A stretch of DNA of 16,306 bases from an uncultured Oscillibacter sp. (GCA_910588175.1 CAJUQQ010000045.1:1-16306); one strand, 5' to 3'. Shown: positions 1 through 7,096, numbered from the stretch's first letter. Numbers and translations are program-made. The notes: a model not told the origin generated them from the letters alone.

Positions 1-143
1 GCAGCGTTGATGACACGACGGTTGATGTTGGCGTTGATCTCACGGTTGTTGCTGGCGGCCTCGGGGCCGATCAGCAGGGAGACGATGATCTTCGCCGCGG
101 CGCCGCGGGTATGCTGTGAAATCTCGTAGTTATAGTCGGCGCA
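1..143 (-). CDS. partial unrecognised coding fragment, cut by window start
   Basis: On the minus strand 47 codons are open from base 143 to the left edge, reading CADYNYEISQHTRGAAAK and continuing to NREINANINRRVINA. Nearly every third position is C or G and Arg is mostly CGT, a pattern typical of well-expressed genes here; the plus-strand frames do not show it. I do not recognise the family. No in-frame start with a ribosome site lies near its 5' end. The frame continues to the right, straight through the hairpin cluster (144-214), to an ATG near 206-208, but the hairpin sequence is unlikely to be native coding. Either the hairpin block has interrupted the gene's 5' part, or this is a remnant. 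Strand is fairly secure; identity and integrity are not. Confidence 0.4.
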
Positions 144-214
144 GTTGAAAAGAATCCAATGGATTCTTTTCAACGAAGCGCTGCTATGCAGCGCTTCGGG
201 CCGCATATGCGGCC
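144..214. repeat. three back-to-back perfect hairpins
   Basis: Three abutting inverted repeats. The first is GTTGAAAAGAATCC / GGATTCTTTTCAAC (144-157 and 161-174; 14 bp, loop AAT). The second is GAAGCGCTGC / GCAGCGCTTC (175-184 and 188-197; 10 bp, loop TAT). The third is the 16-base palindrome GGCCGCATATGCGGCC (199-214). TTTT follows at 215-218, so on the plus strand the block could act as a terminator, though no plus-strand gene is visible upstream. The perfection and packing look like a dispersed palindromic element rather than an ordinary terminator. Confidence 0.8.
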
Positions 215-276
215 TTTTGCGCCAGAATTCATAGGAAACGTATACGTGTCTTGCGTGAAGGCGGACCATAAGTCCA

Positions 277-309
277 CCGTTGAAAAGGAGCAAAGATCCT
301 TTTCGACGG
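277..309. repeat. hairpin related to the 144-174 stem
   Basis: Inverted repeat CCGTTGAAAAGGA (277-289) and TCCTTTTCGACGG (297-309), loop of seven bases, one G-T mismatch in 13 pairs. It shares the GTTGAAAAG core with the first hairpin at 144-174, so the two may be ends or copies of one element. A smaller stem, GGCGGAC / GTCCACC, lies just left at 261-279 and overlaps it. No gene is convincing in the rest of 144-588. Confidence 0.6.
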
Positions 310-514
310 CGATGACGATACCCTCGTATTGGTGCCTCGGTTTTTTATGTAGCGGCAGGTATACGTACCACCACCGGCATGAGGAAACGAAAGGTGATTG
401 TGCTCATAGCGGCCATCCCCTTCTTGTTGCCGGGAGGGGTGCATCTGTCTTTAAAAAAATTTGAGCAGCCCAAGTGCGGGTGCAAAATATGTTTTTCAAT
501 CCCCTAAAATACAG

Positions 515-543
515 TTTACAAAACTGCGTTTCGGTGTTACAAT
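515..543 (+). promoter_or_regulatory. sigma-A-type promoter of the DUF1836-degV-prmA operon
   Basis: TTTACA (515-520), a 17-base spacer, and TACAAT (538-543), 45 bases before the start codon at 589. Local sequence is AT-rich relative to the genes. No other promoter is visible before prmA, so it likely drives all three genes. Confidence 0.75.
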
Positions 544-588
544 AACCATTGAACTTTCAATAAAGCTGATACTGAGAAAGGACACAAT

Positions 589-1146
589 ATGAACGATTTG
601 ACCGACCTGCTGTCCCGTCTCCGGGACCAGCGCCCGGTGGATTGGGACCAGCTGCCGGACTTCTCCCTGTATATGGACCAGGTCCTTTCCTACATGGACC
701 GGCAGGTCATCCGCTTTGACGGGGACGACGGCCTCACCGCCGCCATGGTAAACAACTATACCAAAAGCGGCCTGGCCCCCCGGGCCGAGGGAAAGAAGTA
801 CGGCCGGGAGCACTTGGCCTATTTCACCGCCATCTGCATATTGAAACGAGTGATGTCTACGCGGGACATGGACCTGCTGATTCGAGAGGAGCTGCGGGAC
901 CGCCCGGTGCGGGAGGGCTACGCCGCCTTCTGCCGGAGTCTGGACAACGCCTTGAACATCACCGCCGGGGAGCTGGCCGCCCGGTTGGACGGAGTCGAAC
1001 CGGATGACCCGGCTCTGGCGGACGCGGCCATCCACTTCGCCCTGCTGAGCTACGCTGCCGGCGTGGCGGGAAGCCGCTGCGTCGCCCTTCTGCGGGAGCG
1101 GAAGGAACCGGAACCCAAGGGGAAAAAAGAAAAGGAGCGAGACTGA
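589..1146 (+). CDS. DUF1836 domain protein (putative transcription regulator)
   Basis: 185-aa soluble protein. The stretch LPDFSLYMDQVLSYMDRQV, then AAMVNNYTKSGL and KKYGREHLAYFTAICILKRVMS (residues about 22-90), is the hallmark of the DUF1836 family. The MVNNY-K-GL-P...KKY-REHL layout resembles a MerR-like winged helix in which the first helices read DNA. From memory, Bacillus YkrK, a repressor of htpX, belongs to this family; extension to this protein is inference. The C-terminal tail is charged (KGKKEKERD). The start is set by AAAGGA eight bases before ATG and a good promoter upstream. It is first in an operon: the stop codon is followed after one base by the degV start, so translation is probably coupled. 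DNA target unknown. Confidence 0.85.
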   Translation: MNDLTDLLSRLRDQRPVDWDQLPDFSLYMDQVLSYMDRQVIRFDGDDGLTAAMVNNYTKSGLAPRAEGKKYGREHLAYFTAICILKRVMSTRDMDLLIREELRDRPVREGYAAFCRSLDNALNITAGELAARLDGVEPDDPALADAAIHFALLSYAAGVAGSRCVALLRERKEPEPKGKKEKERD

Positions 1147-1147
1147 T

Positions 1148-2014
1148 ATGGCAGACTATGTAATCATGACCGATAGCTGCTGCGATCTTCCGGCGGAGCT
1201 GGCGGAGGAGCTGAGCTTGGAGGTGCTGCCCCTGCGGCTAAACATGAGCGGGCAGGAGTACCGAAACCTGCTGGACGGCCGGGAGATCGGCTTCCAGGAG
1301 TTTTACAGCCGGATTCGGGCCGGTGAGATGCCCGTCACCTCCGCCGTCAATCCGGAGGAGTTTTGCGCCGCCATGCGCCCGGTGCTGGAAGCGGGGAAGG
1401 ACATTTTGTGCCTGTGCTTCTCCTCCGCCCTCTCCACGACCTACCAGTCCGCTGTCATCGCCGCCCAGGAGTTGGCGGAGGAATTTCCGGAGCGGAAAAT
1501 CCACGTGGAGGACAGCCTTTGCGCCTCCATGGGGCAGGGGTTGTTTGTCTGGCTCTGCGCCCGGCAGAAGCAGAAAAGCCTGAAGGAGCTGGCGGCCTAT
1601 GCCGGAGAGATGAAGGGGAAGGTCTGCCACTGGTTCACCGTCAACGACCTGAACCACCTTAAACGGGGCGGCCGGGTCAGCGCCACGGCGGCGCTGTTCG
1701 GCACCATGCTGTCCGTCAAGCCCGTGCTCCATGTGGACGATCAGGGCCGTCTGATTCCCATGGAAAAATGCCGCGGCCGCCGGGCGGCGCTGCTGGCCCT
1801 GGTGGACCATATGGAAAAAACGGCCTCCGACCCGGCAAATCAGACGGTATTTCTCAGTCATGGCGACTGCCTGGAGGACGCGGAATTTGTGGCGGAAGAA
1901 ATCCGCCGCCGCTTCGGGACAAAGGACATCCGTATCGGCTACATCGGCCCGGTCATCGGAAGCCACACCGGCGCCGGTGTGGTGGCCCTGTTCTTCCTGG
2001 GCGGGCAGCGGTAA
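1148..2014 (+). CDS. DegV family fatty-acid-binding protein
   Basis: 288 aa, the usual DegV length. Family landmarks in order: N-terminal MADYVIMTDSCCDLP (residues 1-15), TSAVNPEEF (about 64-72), the lipid-site Ser motif CLCFSSALSTTYQSA (about 89-103), VEDSLCASMGQG, and the C-terminal NDLNHLKRGGRVSATAALFG (about 166-185). DegV/FakB proteins bind a fatty acid between two alpha/beta domains and can hand it to the kinase FakA for acyl-phosphate formation. No fakA (DAK/DhaL) gene is in this window, so that role is family inference. Ribosome site AAAGGAG lies just before ATG, one base after the DUF1836 stop. Cytoplasmic; no signal peptide. Confidence 0.92.
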   Translation: MADYVIMTDSCCDLPAELAEELSLEVLPLRLNMSGQEYRNLLDGREIGFQEFYSRIRAGEMPVTSAVNPEEFCAAMRPVLEAGKDILCLCFSSALSTTYQSAVIAAQELAEEFPERKIHVEDSLCASMGQGLFVWLCARQKQKSLKELAAYAGEMKGKVCHWFTVNDLNHLKRGGRVSATAALFGTMLSVKPVLHVDDQGRLIPMEKCRGRRAALLALVDHMEKTASDPANQTVFLSHGDCLEDAEFVAEEIRRRFGTKDIRIGYIGPVIGSHTGAGVVALFFLGGQR

Positions 2015-2038
2015 GAGAGATAAAGGAGGGAAACGCCC

Positions 2039-2992
2039 ATGCACTGGCTGGAGGTACACATTGACACGAATCACGCCGGTCTGGAGGAAGTCCAGGCGTT
2101 GCTGTCCGGGGCGGACGTGGACAATGTCATGGTGGAAGACGAAGAGGAGTTCCGAGACTTCCTGGAGAACAACCGGGACTATTGGGATTACGTAGACGAA
2201 GAGCTGGAGCGGCACATGGCGGGCCGGTCCCGAATCACCTTCTATCTGGAGGCCGGCGACCAGGGTTTTGCCAAGCTGGGAGAGGTCCGCCTGCGGCTGG
2301 AAGCCCTGAAGCGGGAGCGTCAAGACCTGGGGACTCTGCTGATGACCCTGGAGGACGTGCGGGACGCCGACTGGGAGAACAATTGGAAGCAGTATTACAA
2401 GCCTATGGAAATCGGGAAGCGTCTGCTGGTCATCCCTCAGTGGGAGAAAGCGGACCCCGGGGAACGGGTGCCCCTTTACCTGGACCCCGGCCTCACCTTC
2501 GGCACCGGGGCCCACGCCACAACCCGCCTGTGCCTGACCGCGCTGGAGGACCTGGTCCGTGGCGGCGAGCGGGTGCTGGACCTGGGCTGCGGCAGCGGCA
2601 TTTTGTCCGTGGCGGCCCTGCGGCTGGGGGCGGAATCCGCCCTGGCGGTGGACATTGACGACAAGTGCCGCACCGCCGCCCGGGAAAACGCCGGTCTGAA
2701 CGGCATCGGCCCGGACCGGCTGGAGGTACTGGTCGGGAATCTGCTGACAGACGAAACCGTGGCGGAGCGCATCGGCGGCGGCTGGGACCTGGTCCTGGCC
2801 AACATCGTGGCGGACGTGATTATCGCCCTGGCCCCCCGGGTCCGGGGACTGTTGCGCCCCGGCGGAACCTTCCTCTGCTCCGGCGTCATCGAGGGCCGGA
2901 GCGTCGAGGTGGAAGCCGCCCTGGCCGCCAACGGCCTGACGATTCGGGACCGGCGGGAGGAGAACGGCTGGTATGCCTTCACCTGTCAATAA
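2039..2992 (+). CDS. prmA: ribosomal protein L11 methyltransferase
   Basis: 317-aa SAM-dependent methyltransferase that trimethylates ribosomal protein L11 in the cytoplasm. The N-terminal substrate domain (1-110) is followed by ENNWKQYYKP (113-122), the PrmA signature DPGLTFGTGAHATT (149-162), motif I VLDLGCGSGILS (179-190), acidic AVDIDD (203-208), and the catalytic-region NIVADVI (255-261). The bacterial consensus is GTGTHPTT; here it is GTGAHATT, a mild variation. Ribosome site AAAGGAGGG precedes ATG. It is last in the DUF1836-degV-prmA operon, 24 bases after degV, and is followed by two strong hairpins within 70 bases. In many Firmicutes prmA sits with dnaJ or rsmE; neither is seen here. 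Confidence 0.96.
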   Translation: MHWLEVHIDTNHAGLEEVQALLSGADVDNVMVEDEEEFRDFLENNRDYWDYVDEELERHMAGRSRITFYLEAGDQGFAKLGEVRLRLEALKRERQDLGTLLMTLEDVRDADWENNWKQYYKPMEIGKRLLVIPQWEKADPGERVPLYLDPGLTFGTGAHATTRLCLTALEDLVRGGERVLDLGCGSGILSVAALRLGAESALAVDIDDKCRTAARENAGLNGIGPDRLEVLVGNLLTDETVAERIGGGWDLVLANIVADVIIALAPRVRGLLRPGGTFLCSGVIEGRSVEVEAALAANGLTIRDRREENGWYAFTCQ

Positions 2993-3000
2993 AGCGCACA

Positions 3001-3027
3001 GCGGGCGGACCTTCTCAGGTCCGCCCG
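3001..3027 (+). terminator. hairpin terminator after prmA, copy 1 of a 27-bp repeat
   Basis: Stem CGGGCGGACCT / AGGTCCGCCCG with loop TCTC, starting 8 bases after the prmA stop. No T-run follows directly. An identical 27-base copy lies at 3191-3217. Confidence 0.7.
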
Positions 3028-3029
3028 TT

Positions 3030-3061
3030 CAGGCTGGCGAAAATACTTTTTCGCCAGCCTG
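3030..3061. repeat. 14-bp perfect hairpin behind prmA
   Basis: CAGGCTGGCGAAAA (3030-3043) and TTTTCGCCAGCCTG (3048-3061) with loop TACT. A weaker stem TTTTCAGA / TCTGAAAA follows (about 3068-3097), then AGGAACCC / GGGTTCCT (about 3116-3136). Together with the flanking copies this makes a hairpin-dense intergenic region between two converging transcription units. Confidence 0.7.
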
Positions 3062-3190
3062 AGCAAGTTTTCAGACCTTTAAAAAAGTTCTGAAAATTTC
3101 CGATTGAAAACGAAAGGAACCCTTCCTGGGTTCCTCTCGTAACTCTCTTCCTTCCCACCGCGGACAGCTTCACCGTTTTTGACATGCTGA

Positions 3191-3218
3191 GCGGGCGGAC
3201 CTTCTCAGGTCCGCCCGC
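3191..3218 (-). terminator. hairpin terminator of the SLH gene, copy 2 of the 27-bp repeat
   Basis: Stem GCGGGCGGACCT / AGGTCCGCCCGC (12 bp), loop TCTC. It lies 27 bases past the stop of the minus-strand SLH gene and is the same sequence as 3001-3027. Being symmetric, either copy can serve either strand. Confidence 0.6.
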
Positions 3219-3244
3219 TTCCTTTACGTATACATAGCAGCCGG

Positions 3245-4417
3245 TCATCTCCAGCGGCTATAGACCATGGTAAAGCCCGTGACATTCACCAGACCCGACA
3301 GGGGGCCCCAGGAATCCCACTTCACCTTACCGTTCCGCTCCAGCTCGCAGGCGGTATAACAGTCCTCCTCCCGGTCGATGCCGGTGAGAACCAGCACCCG
3401 CTCCGCATCGCCGCCCCGGATGTGGAGCACATCCCCCACGCGAAGCGTGGGAAGCTCCCGGTACTGGGTAAGGGGCGCTTCCTCGCCGAAGACGAAATCG
3501 CTGACCGCCAGTCCAAAGGACAGGCACCCCTTCACCGGGCTGAATTGGCGGGGCCGGTAATCGTAGCGGACCGTCTCGCTCCAGACCGTGCCGTCGGGGC
3601 AGCCCTCCCGCGCCAGGTCCAGCAGCTCTTGGATATTCTCCTCGCTCCGGGTCTTGCCGTTAGGCAGGCGGCCCTCCTCGCAGAGGGGCGTCCCGGCGTT
3701 GACCCGGTTCATCATTTCCTGGACCGTCTCATCTCCCTGGAGGCCGAAGGCGGGCATCTCCTTTGCCTCCACCCCCGCGTCGGGGTCTTCCGGGAGTGCG
3801 CAGGGGCCGTTGAACAGATCCTCCAGCCGGGACCAGATTACACAGGCCTGGGCCCGGTTCAGGTGGTCCTCCCCGGCAAAGCGGCCGTCGCTCTGCCCCT
3901 TCAGGATGCCCAGGCCCCAGCAGGTGAAGACGGCGCTGTGGTATCCCTCGGGGATGCCGTTCCAGTCGGTAATCTCTCCGGTGGAGAGCGAAATCGTCTC
4001 GCGGAGGGCGTCCTCTTCCAGAATGATGTTATACACAATCTGGGCCATGTCATAGCGGCTCAGGGGCTCGTTCACGTAACGGTCCCAGCGCTTCCCCAGG
4101 TCCCGCCAGGTCTCCTCCAGCGAAGTGCCTTTGAGAACCGGGAGGCAGGCGTCCATTTCCCGGTACTTCCCCTCCTTGGCGGCGGCGTACTCCTCCGCCA
4201 GGAAGGACCTTGTCAGCATGGCGCAGAACTGGGCGGCGGTGACCTCCCGGACAGGCTGGAAGGAGCCGTCGCCGTAGCCGTTCACCACCCCGGCGTCCAG
4301 GGCCCGCTGGATTTCCGCTCCGGCCCAGTGGTCCGCCGGGAGGTCGTAAAAGCCCGCCGCCTGAGCCGGGAGGAGCAGGCAGAACAGGGCCAGCAGCGGC
4401 AGGAAGATTTTTTTCAT
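3245..4417 (-). CDS. secreted SLH-domain protein with NlpC-like C-terminal domain
   Basis: 390 aa. A signal peptide (MKKIFLPLLALFCLLLPAQA, cleavage near residue 20) is followed by an SLH repeat at about 22-64 (FYDLPADHWAGAEIQRALDAGVVNGYGDGSFQP), a degenerate middle repeat ending near 133, and a third at about 154-198 (GILKGQSDGRFAGEDHLNRAQACVIWSRL). SLH repeats anchor proteins to pyruvylated cell-wall polymer. Residues 258-390 form a separate domain with GCLSFGLAVSDFVFG (Cys298), LRVGDVLHIR, VLVLTGI and a late W-rich part. This order resembles the NlpC/CHAP-like domain of other clostridial SLH proteins, where Cys and a following HSVVVL His are catalytic. Here the His position reads ERVLVL, so activity is doubtful. 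Ribosome site AAAAAGGAG precedes ATG. Confidence 0.85.
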   Translation of the reverse strand: MKKIFLPLLALFCLLLPAQAAGFYDLPADHWAGAEIQRALDAGVVNGYGDGSFQPVREVTAAQFCAMLTRSFLAEEYAAAKEGKYREMDACLPVLKGTSLEETWRDLGKRWDRYVNEPLSRYDMAQIVYNIILEEDALRETISLSTGEITDWNGIPEGYHSAVFTCWGLGILKGQSDGRFAGEDHLNRAQACVIWSRLEDLFNGPCALPEDPDAGVEAKEMPAFGLQGDETVQEMMNRVNAGTPLCEEGRLPNGKTRSEENIQELLDLAREGCPDGTVWSETVRYDYRPRQFSPVKGCLSFGLAVSDFVFGEEAPLTQYRELPTLRVGDVLHIRGGDAERVLVLTGIDREEDCYTACELERNGKVKWDSWGPLSGLVNVTGFTMVYSRWR

Positions 4418-4452
4418 AAACGGGGTACTCCTTTTTCGTAGATTGTCTCATC

Positions 4453-4481
4453 AGTGTACCACGTCCGGCGAAAAAGCGCAA
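4453..4481 (-). promoter_or_regulatory. promoter of the SLH gene
   Basis: On the minus strand TTGCGC (4481-4476), a 17-base spacer and TACACT (4458-4453), 36 bases before the start codon. It separates this gene from the flavodoxin gene upstream. Confidence 0.65.
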
Positions 4482-4503
4482 GGCCCTCTGAGCGTATGGG
4501 GAA

Positions 4504-5130
4504 TCAGCGTATGAAGTTCATCATGGGCCGCTGGGCGGCCTCCGGGGCGGGGAGCTTCGTTTCGTGAAGGACCTTCACCATCCAGGCCATGTTCCGCCCC
4601 AGCCGGGCGGCTACCGCCATGCCCTCTTCGTCCCGGGCGGCCTCGCCGGGGTCCGCCCCGTGGACCACGCCCCAGTAATCCGAGGTCATCAGAATCATTT
4701 CCATGGCGTCCATGGTCCCCAGCAATTGCTGGTAGGTTTCCATGCCGCCGCTGCGGCGCAGGGTGCACAGGGCCCCGCCCACCTTGTGGTGGAGCTGGTT
4801 CACCCCGCAGCCCGCCGCCAGCATCAGCCGGTCCAGCACACATTTCATCCCTCCGGCGATGCCGCCGTGGTACACCGGGGAGGCCAGGAGAATGCCGTCC
4901 GCCTCGATACAGGCGGCAATGATCTCATTCACCCCGTCTCCGTCCTGGACGCAGCGGAGGCTTCCGGTGTTCAGGCAGTGGTAACAGGCCATGCAGGGCC
5001 GGACCTTGGCCCCGGGCTGAAAGACCTGGAACTCCACGCCGGCGGCCTGAATTTCCCGGCCCGCGGCCTCCAGGGCCAGGGCGGTGTTTCCGTTTTTGCG
5101 GGGGCTTCCGTTGATGGCGACGATTTTCAT
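4504..5130 (-). CDS. flavodoxin-fold NAD(P)H-dependent oxidoreductase with Cys cluster
   Basis: 208 aa. The N-terminal MKIVAINGSPRKNGNT (1-16) is the FMN-phosphate loop of NADPH-dependent FMN reductases. PVYHGGIAGGMKCVLDR (about 95-111) is the second flavin-contact loop. Between them lies CMACYHC with a fourth Cys at residue 60 (C46, C49, C52, C60). This Cys-rich insert is like the compact 4Fe-4S motif of iron-sulfur flavoproteins (Isf), so an FMN plus 4Fe-4S electron-transfer protein is likely; the substrate cannot be told. Length fits the family. Ribosome site AAGGAGG is eight bases before ATG. It has its own promoter at 5191-5219 and is followed by the SLH gene promoter. Confidence 0.88.
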   Translation of the reverse strand: MKIVAINGSPRKNGNTALALEAAGREIQAAGVEFQVFQPGAKVRPCMACYHCLNTGSLRCVQDGDGVNEIIAACIEADGILLASPVYHGGIAGGMKCVLDRLMLAAGCGVNQLHHKVGGALCTLRRSGGMETYQQLLGTMDAMEMILMTSDYWGVVHGADPGEAARDEEGMAVAARLGRNMAWMVKVLHETKLPAPEAAQRPMMNFIR

Positions 5131-5190
5131 GGGGGTTCCTCCTTATGTTTTGATGGAGCGGTCCTCCTGATGGTCCGGTTAGCTGGGTCC

Positions 5191-5219
5191 ATTATATGGG
5201 ATCCTGGATAAAATTGCAA
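5191..5219 (-). promoter_or_regulatory. strong promoter of the flavodoxin-fold gene
   Basis: On the minus strand TTGCAA (5219-5214), a 17-base spacer, then consensus TATAAT (5196-5191). The start codon is 61 bases further on. Confidence 0.8.
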
Positions 5220-5237
5220 GAATTTTGAGATTCCCCC

Positions 5238-5266
5238 TTTTTCTCCCGCCGCAAATACGGTATAAT
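5238..5266 (+). promoter_or_regulatory. probable thiI promoter
   Basis: Consensus -10 TATAAT at 5261-5266, 36 bases before the thiI start; the -35 (TTTTTC, 5238-5243, 17-base spacing) is weak. Its position inside the longer open frame that begins at 5225 argues for the later start at 5303. Confidence 0.6.
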
Positions 5267-5302
5267 AGCACCCGTAAATTGAAACTTACGGAGGATGATC
5301 CC

Positions 5303-6481
5303 ATGCGGCAAAATGAAATGTTCCTTCTGAAATTAGGTGAGGTGGTTTTGAAGGGCCAAAACCGCCGCTCTTTCGAGGACCGGCTGGTGGCCAACACGGC
5401 CCGCCGCCTGAAATCCTGCGGCAGCTTCCAGGTCTACATCCGTCAGAGCACCATCTACGCCGAGCCCACCACGGACACCTGCGACATGGAGGCGGCCTAC
5501 GCCGCCGCCCGGCAGGTCTTCGGTGTGGTGTCCGTCGCCCGGGCGGTGCCCTGTGAGAAGACGGTGGAATCCATCGTGGAAACCGCCAAGGACTACCTGG
5601 CGGACGCCTTTGCCGGAGCCGGGAGCTTCAAGGTGGAGAGCAAACGGGCGGACAAGAACTATCCCCTGAACTCCATCCAGCTCTCCCAGGCCGTAGGCGG
5701 CGAGCTGGCGGAGGCGTTTCCCCAGGTGGCGGTGGATGTCCACAACCCGGACCTGACGGTCCACGTGGAAATCCGGGAGAAGCACGCCTACGTCCACGCC
5801 CCCGCCGTCCCCGGCGCGGGAGGGCTCCCCGTGGGCATGGGCGGCCACGCCGTCAGCCTGCTCTCCGGCGGTCTGGACAGCCCCGTGTCCTCCTGGATGA
5901 TGGCCCGCCGGGGGGTGGAGCTGGAAATGGTTCATTTTGTCTCCCCGCCCTACACCTCCCAGCAGGCCCAGGACAAGGTGCTGGAGCTGGCCCGTCTGCT
6001 GACGGCCTACTGTGGCCGACTCCGGGTTCACATCGTGCCCTTCACGGAAATTCAGGAGGAGATCCGGAAGAACTGCCCCGAGGAGTATTTCACCCTCATC
6101 ATGCGCCGCTTCATGATGCGGCTGGCCCAGGCCATCGCCAAGCGGGCGGGGGCCAAGGCCCTGATCACCGGCGAGTCTCTGGGCCAGGTGGCCAGCCAGA
6201 CCATGATGGCCCTGGCCGTTACGGACGACGTGACGGAGATGCCGGTCCTCCGGCCGCTGATCGGCATGGACAAGGTGGAGATCATCCGCATATCACGGGA
6301 GATCGGGACCTATGAAACCTCCATTCTGCCCTATGAGGACTGCTGCACGGTGTTCACCCCCCGGCATCCCGCCACCCGGCCCAAGGTGGAGGATGTCCGC
6401 GCGGCGGAGGCCAAGCTGGATGTGGAGGGGCTTATGGCCAGGTCCCTGGAGGGGGAGGAGTGGGTTTGGGTCAAGCCTTGA
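5303..6481 (+). CDS. thiI: tRNA 4-thiouridine sulfurtransferase ThiI
   Basis: 392 aa, the length of Bacillus-type ThiI without the C-terminal rhodanese domain found in enterobacteria. It activates U8 of tRNA with ATP and receives persulfide sulfur to make 4-thiouridine; in some bacteria it also feeds thiamine thiazole synthesis. Seen: N-terminal ferredoxin-like part (LKLGEVVLKGQNRRSFEDRL), THUMP region at about 60-165, PP-loop SGGLDSP (188-194), ITGESLGQVASQT (about 288-300), and YEDCCTVFTPRHPATRP near the end. A longer frame from 5225 exists, but the -10 box lies inside it and GGAGG precedes the ATG at 5303. The usual partner, a NifS-like cysteine desulfurase gene, is absent here. The stop codon lies in a 12-base direct repeat (see 6479). 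Confidence 0.96.
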   Translation: MRQNEMFLLKLGEVVLKGQNRRSFEDRLVANTARRLKSCGSFQVYIRQSTIYAEPTTDTCDMEAAYAAARQVFGVVSVARAVPCEKTVESIVETAKDYLADAFAGAGSFKVESKRADKNYPLNSIQLSQAVGGELAEAFPQVAVDVHNPDLTVHVEIREKHAYVHAPAVPGAGGLPVGMGGHAVSLLSGGLDSPVSSWMMARRGVELEMVHFVSPPYTSQQAQDKVLELARLLTAYCGRLRVHIVPFTEIQEEIRKNCPEEYFTLIMRRFMMRLAQAIAKRAGAKALITGESLGQVASQTMMALAVTDDVTEMPVLRPLIGMDKVEIIRISREIGTYETSILPYEDCCTVFTPRHPATRPKVEDVRAAEAKLDVEGLMARSLEGEEWVWVKP

Positions 6482-6490
6482 CCTGGGGGC
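6479..6490 (+). repeat. 12-bp direct repeat, left copy, over the thiI stop
   Basis: TGACCTGGGGGC starting at the thiI stop codon. An exact copy at 7343-7354 starts at the stop of the XRE gene. The 852 bases between hold the left structured repeat and two small genes. Confidence 0.6.
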
Positions 6491-6492
6491 GC

Positions 6493-6718
6493 GCCCTTTG
6501 GGCGGGGCGGATTGGTGGTCAGCGATGGCTGGTTCATTGCACCCCCCATTTTCTCTTTTTCTTGCCAGAAGAAAAAGAGAAAACGGGCCGTGCACGGTCC
6601 AAAAGAGAAAAAGAAGTATGACCCTGCGGGGGACGGGGGGGGGACGAAGGACGCGCAAGGGGTTCCGACTGGTTTTTACGCATGTCTCCAGTCCGCGGCG
6701 TGGTGCGGGCGGGGGTTT
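6493..6718 (+). repeat. structured intergenic repeat, left copy (R1)
   Basis: Conserved blocks in order, matched by the reverse complement of 7436-7615: hairpin CGCCC-TTT-GGGCG (6494-6504); GGATTGGTG; hairpin CAGC-GATG-GCTG (6520-6531); TGCACCCCCCAT; a 15-bp perfect stem TTTTCTCTTTTTCTT / AAGAAAAAGAGAAAA (6549-6563, 6569-6583); palindrome CCGTGCACGG (6588-6597); then CCGACTG, CCGCGGCGT and GCGGGGGT. This copy has about 40 more bases than the right one in the G-rich middle. It contains no convincing gene and fills the gap between thiI and the minus-strand small gene. Confidence 0.75.
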
Positions 6719-6768
6719 GGTGCTTGTCGAATGGACTTTCTCCGCTTTCCGCTGCCCTGGCGCTGGCG

Positions 6769-7017
6769 TCAGAACTGCGCCATAAGCTCTGCCATGAGCT
6801 GCGCCCCGAAGCGGACGCCGGAGTAGAAGCCTTCCTCTGCCTTTTTGTCCGCAAGTGCCTCAATACTGGGTATCAGCGTCTCTTCCACAACCTTGTCGAC
6901 GACGCGGAGCTGGATTCTGATTTTCTCTTCCTCCGTAATTTTCGGTTCCCCCAGGTTGGAAAGTACCAGCAGAGGGGGAAGCCTGTCGTGATAAATGGCA
7001 TTCAAAATATCAAGCAA
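6769..7017 (-). CDS. small hypothetical protein, DUF6809-like
   Basis: 82 aa, starting with TTG at 7017-7015; AAGGAG lies ten bases upstream, and no ATG fits better. The sequence is mostly helical and charged: MLDILNAIYHDRLPPLLVL, EEEKIRIQLRVVDKVVEETLIPSIEALADKKAEEGFYSGVRFGAQLMAELMAQF. The short N-terminal helix followed by a long helix ending in F-x-x-G-x-RFGAQLMAE is what I recall of DUF6809, a small family common near gut Firmicutes mobile regions; that call is tentative. It is transcribed from a strong promoter (7087-7059) overlapping a dyad, divergent from an XRE regulator, so it is probably that regulator's target. No membrane segment. Function unknown. Confidence 0.7.
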   Translation of the reverse strand: MLDILNAIYHDRLPPLLVLSNLGEPKITEEEKIRIQLRVVDKVVEETLIPSIEALADKKAEEGFYSGVRFGAQLMAELMAQF

Positions 7018-7046
7018 TGTTTATTCACTCCTTCCGTTATTTACTT

Positions 7047-7073
7047 TTAGTAGATCATATGATAGTCTACTAA
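7047..7073. promoter_or_regulatory. operator-like dyad between divergent genes
   Basis: Inverted repeat TTAGTAGA (7047-7054) and TCTACTAA (7066-7073), exact 8-bp arms around an 11-base centre. It covers the -10 box of the minus-strand promoter, the expected place for repression by the adjacent XRE protein. Binding is inferred. Confidence 0.6.
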
Positions 7074-7087
7074 TCGTAAATTGTCAA
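7059..7087 (-). promoter_or_regulatory. strong promoter of the DUF6809-like gene
   Basis: On the minus strand consensus TTGACA (7087-7082), 17 bases, TATCAT (7064-7059). The start codon is at 7017. A plus-strand promoter for the XRE gene was not found with confidence. Confidence 0.75.
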
Positions 7088-7096
7088 GAGGTTTTT

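Noticed and set aside
159..464. Plus-strand 101-codon frame starting in the hairpin cluster
   Set aside because: Starts inside a palindrome, no ribosome site, mixed composition and no family; more likely part of a repeat element.
1238..2989. Minus-strand open frame of 583 codons across degV and prmA
   Set aside because: Antisense shadow of high-GC genes: low-complexity Gly/Gln/Pro/Val composition, no family motif, while the plus strand carries two clear families.
3422..4441. Plus-strand open frame of 339 codons across the SLH gene
   Set aside because: The minus strand has a signal peptide, SLH repeats, promoter and ribosome site; the plus frame has none.
6724..6731. Spo0A-like box TTGTCGAA at the end of R1
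   Set aside because: No promoter next to it, lone site, lies at the edge of a repeat; probably chance.
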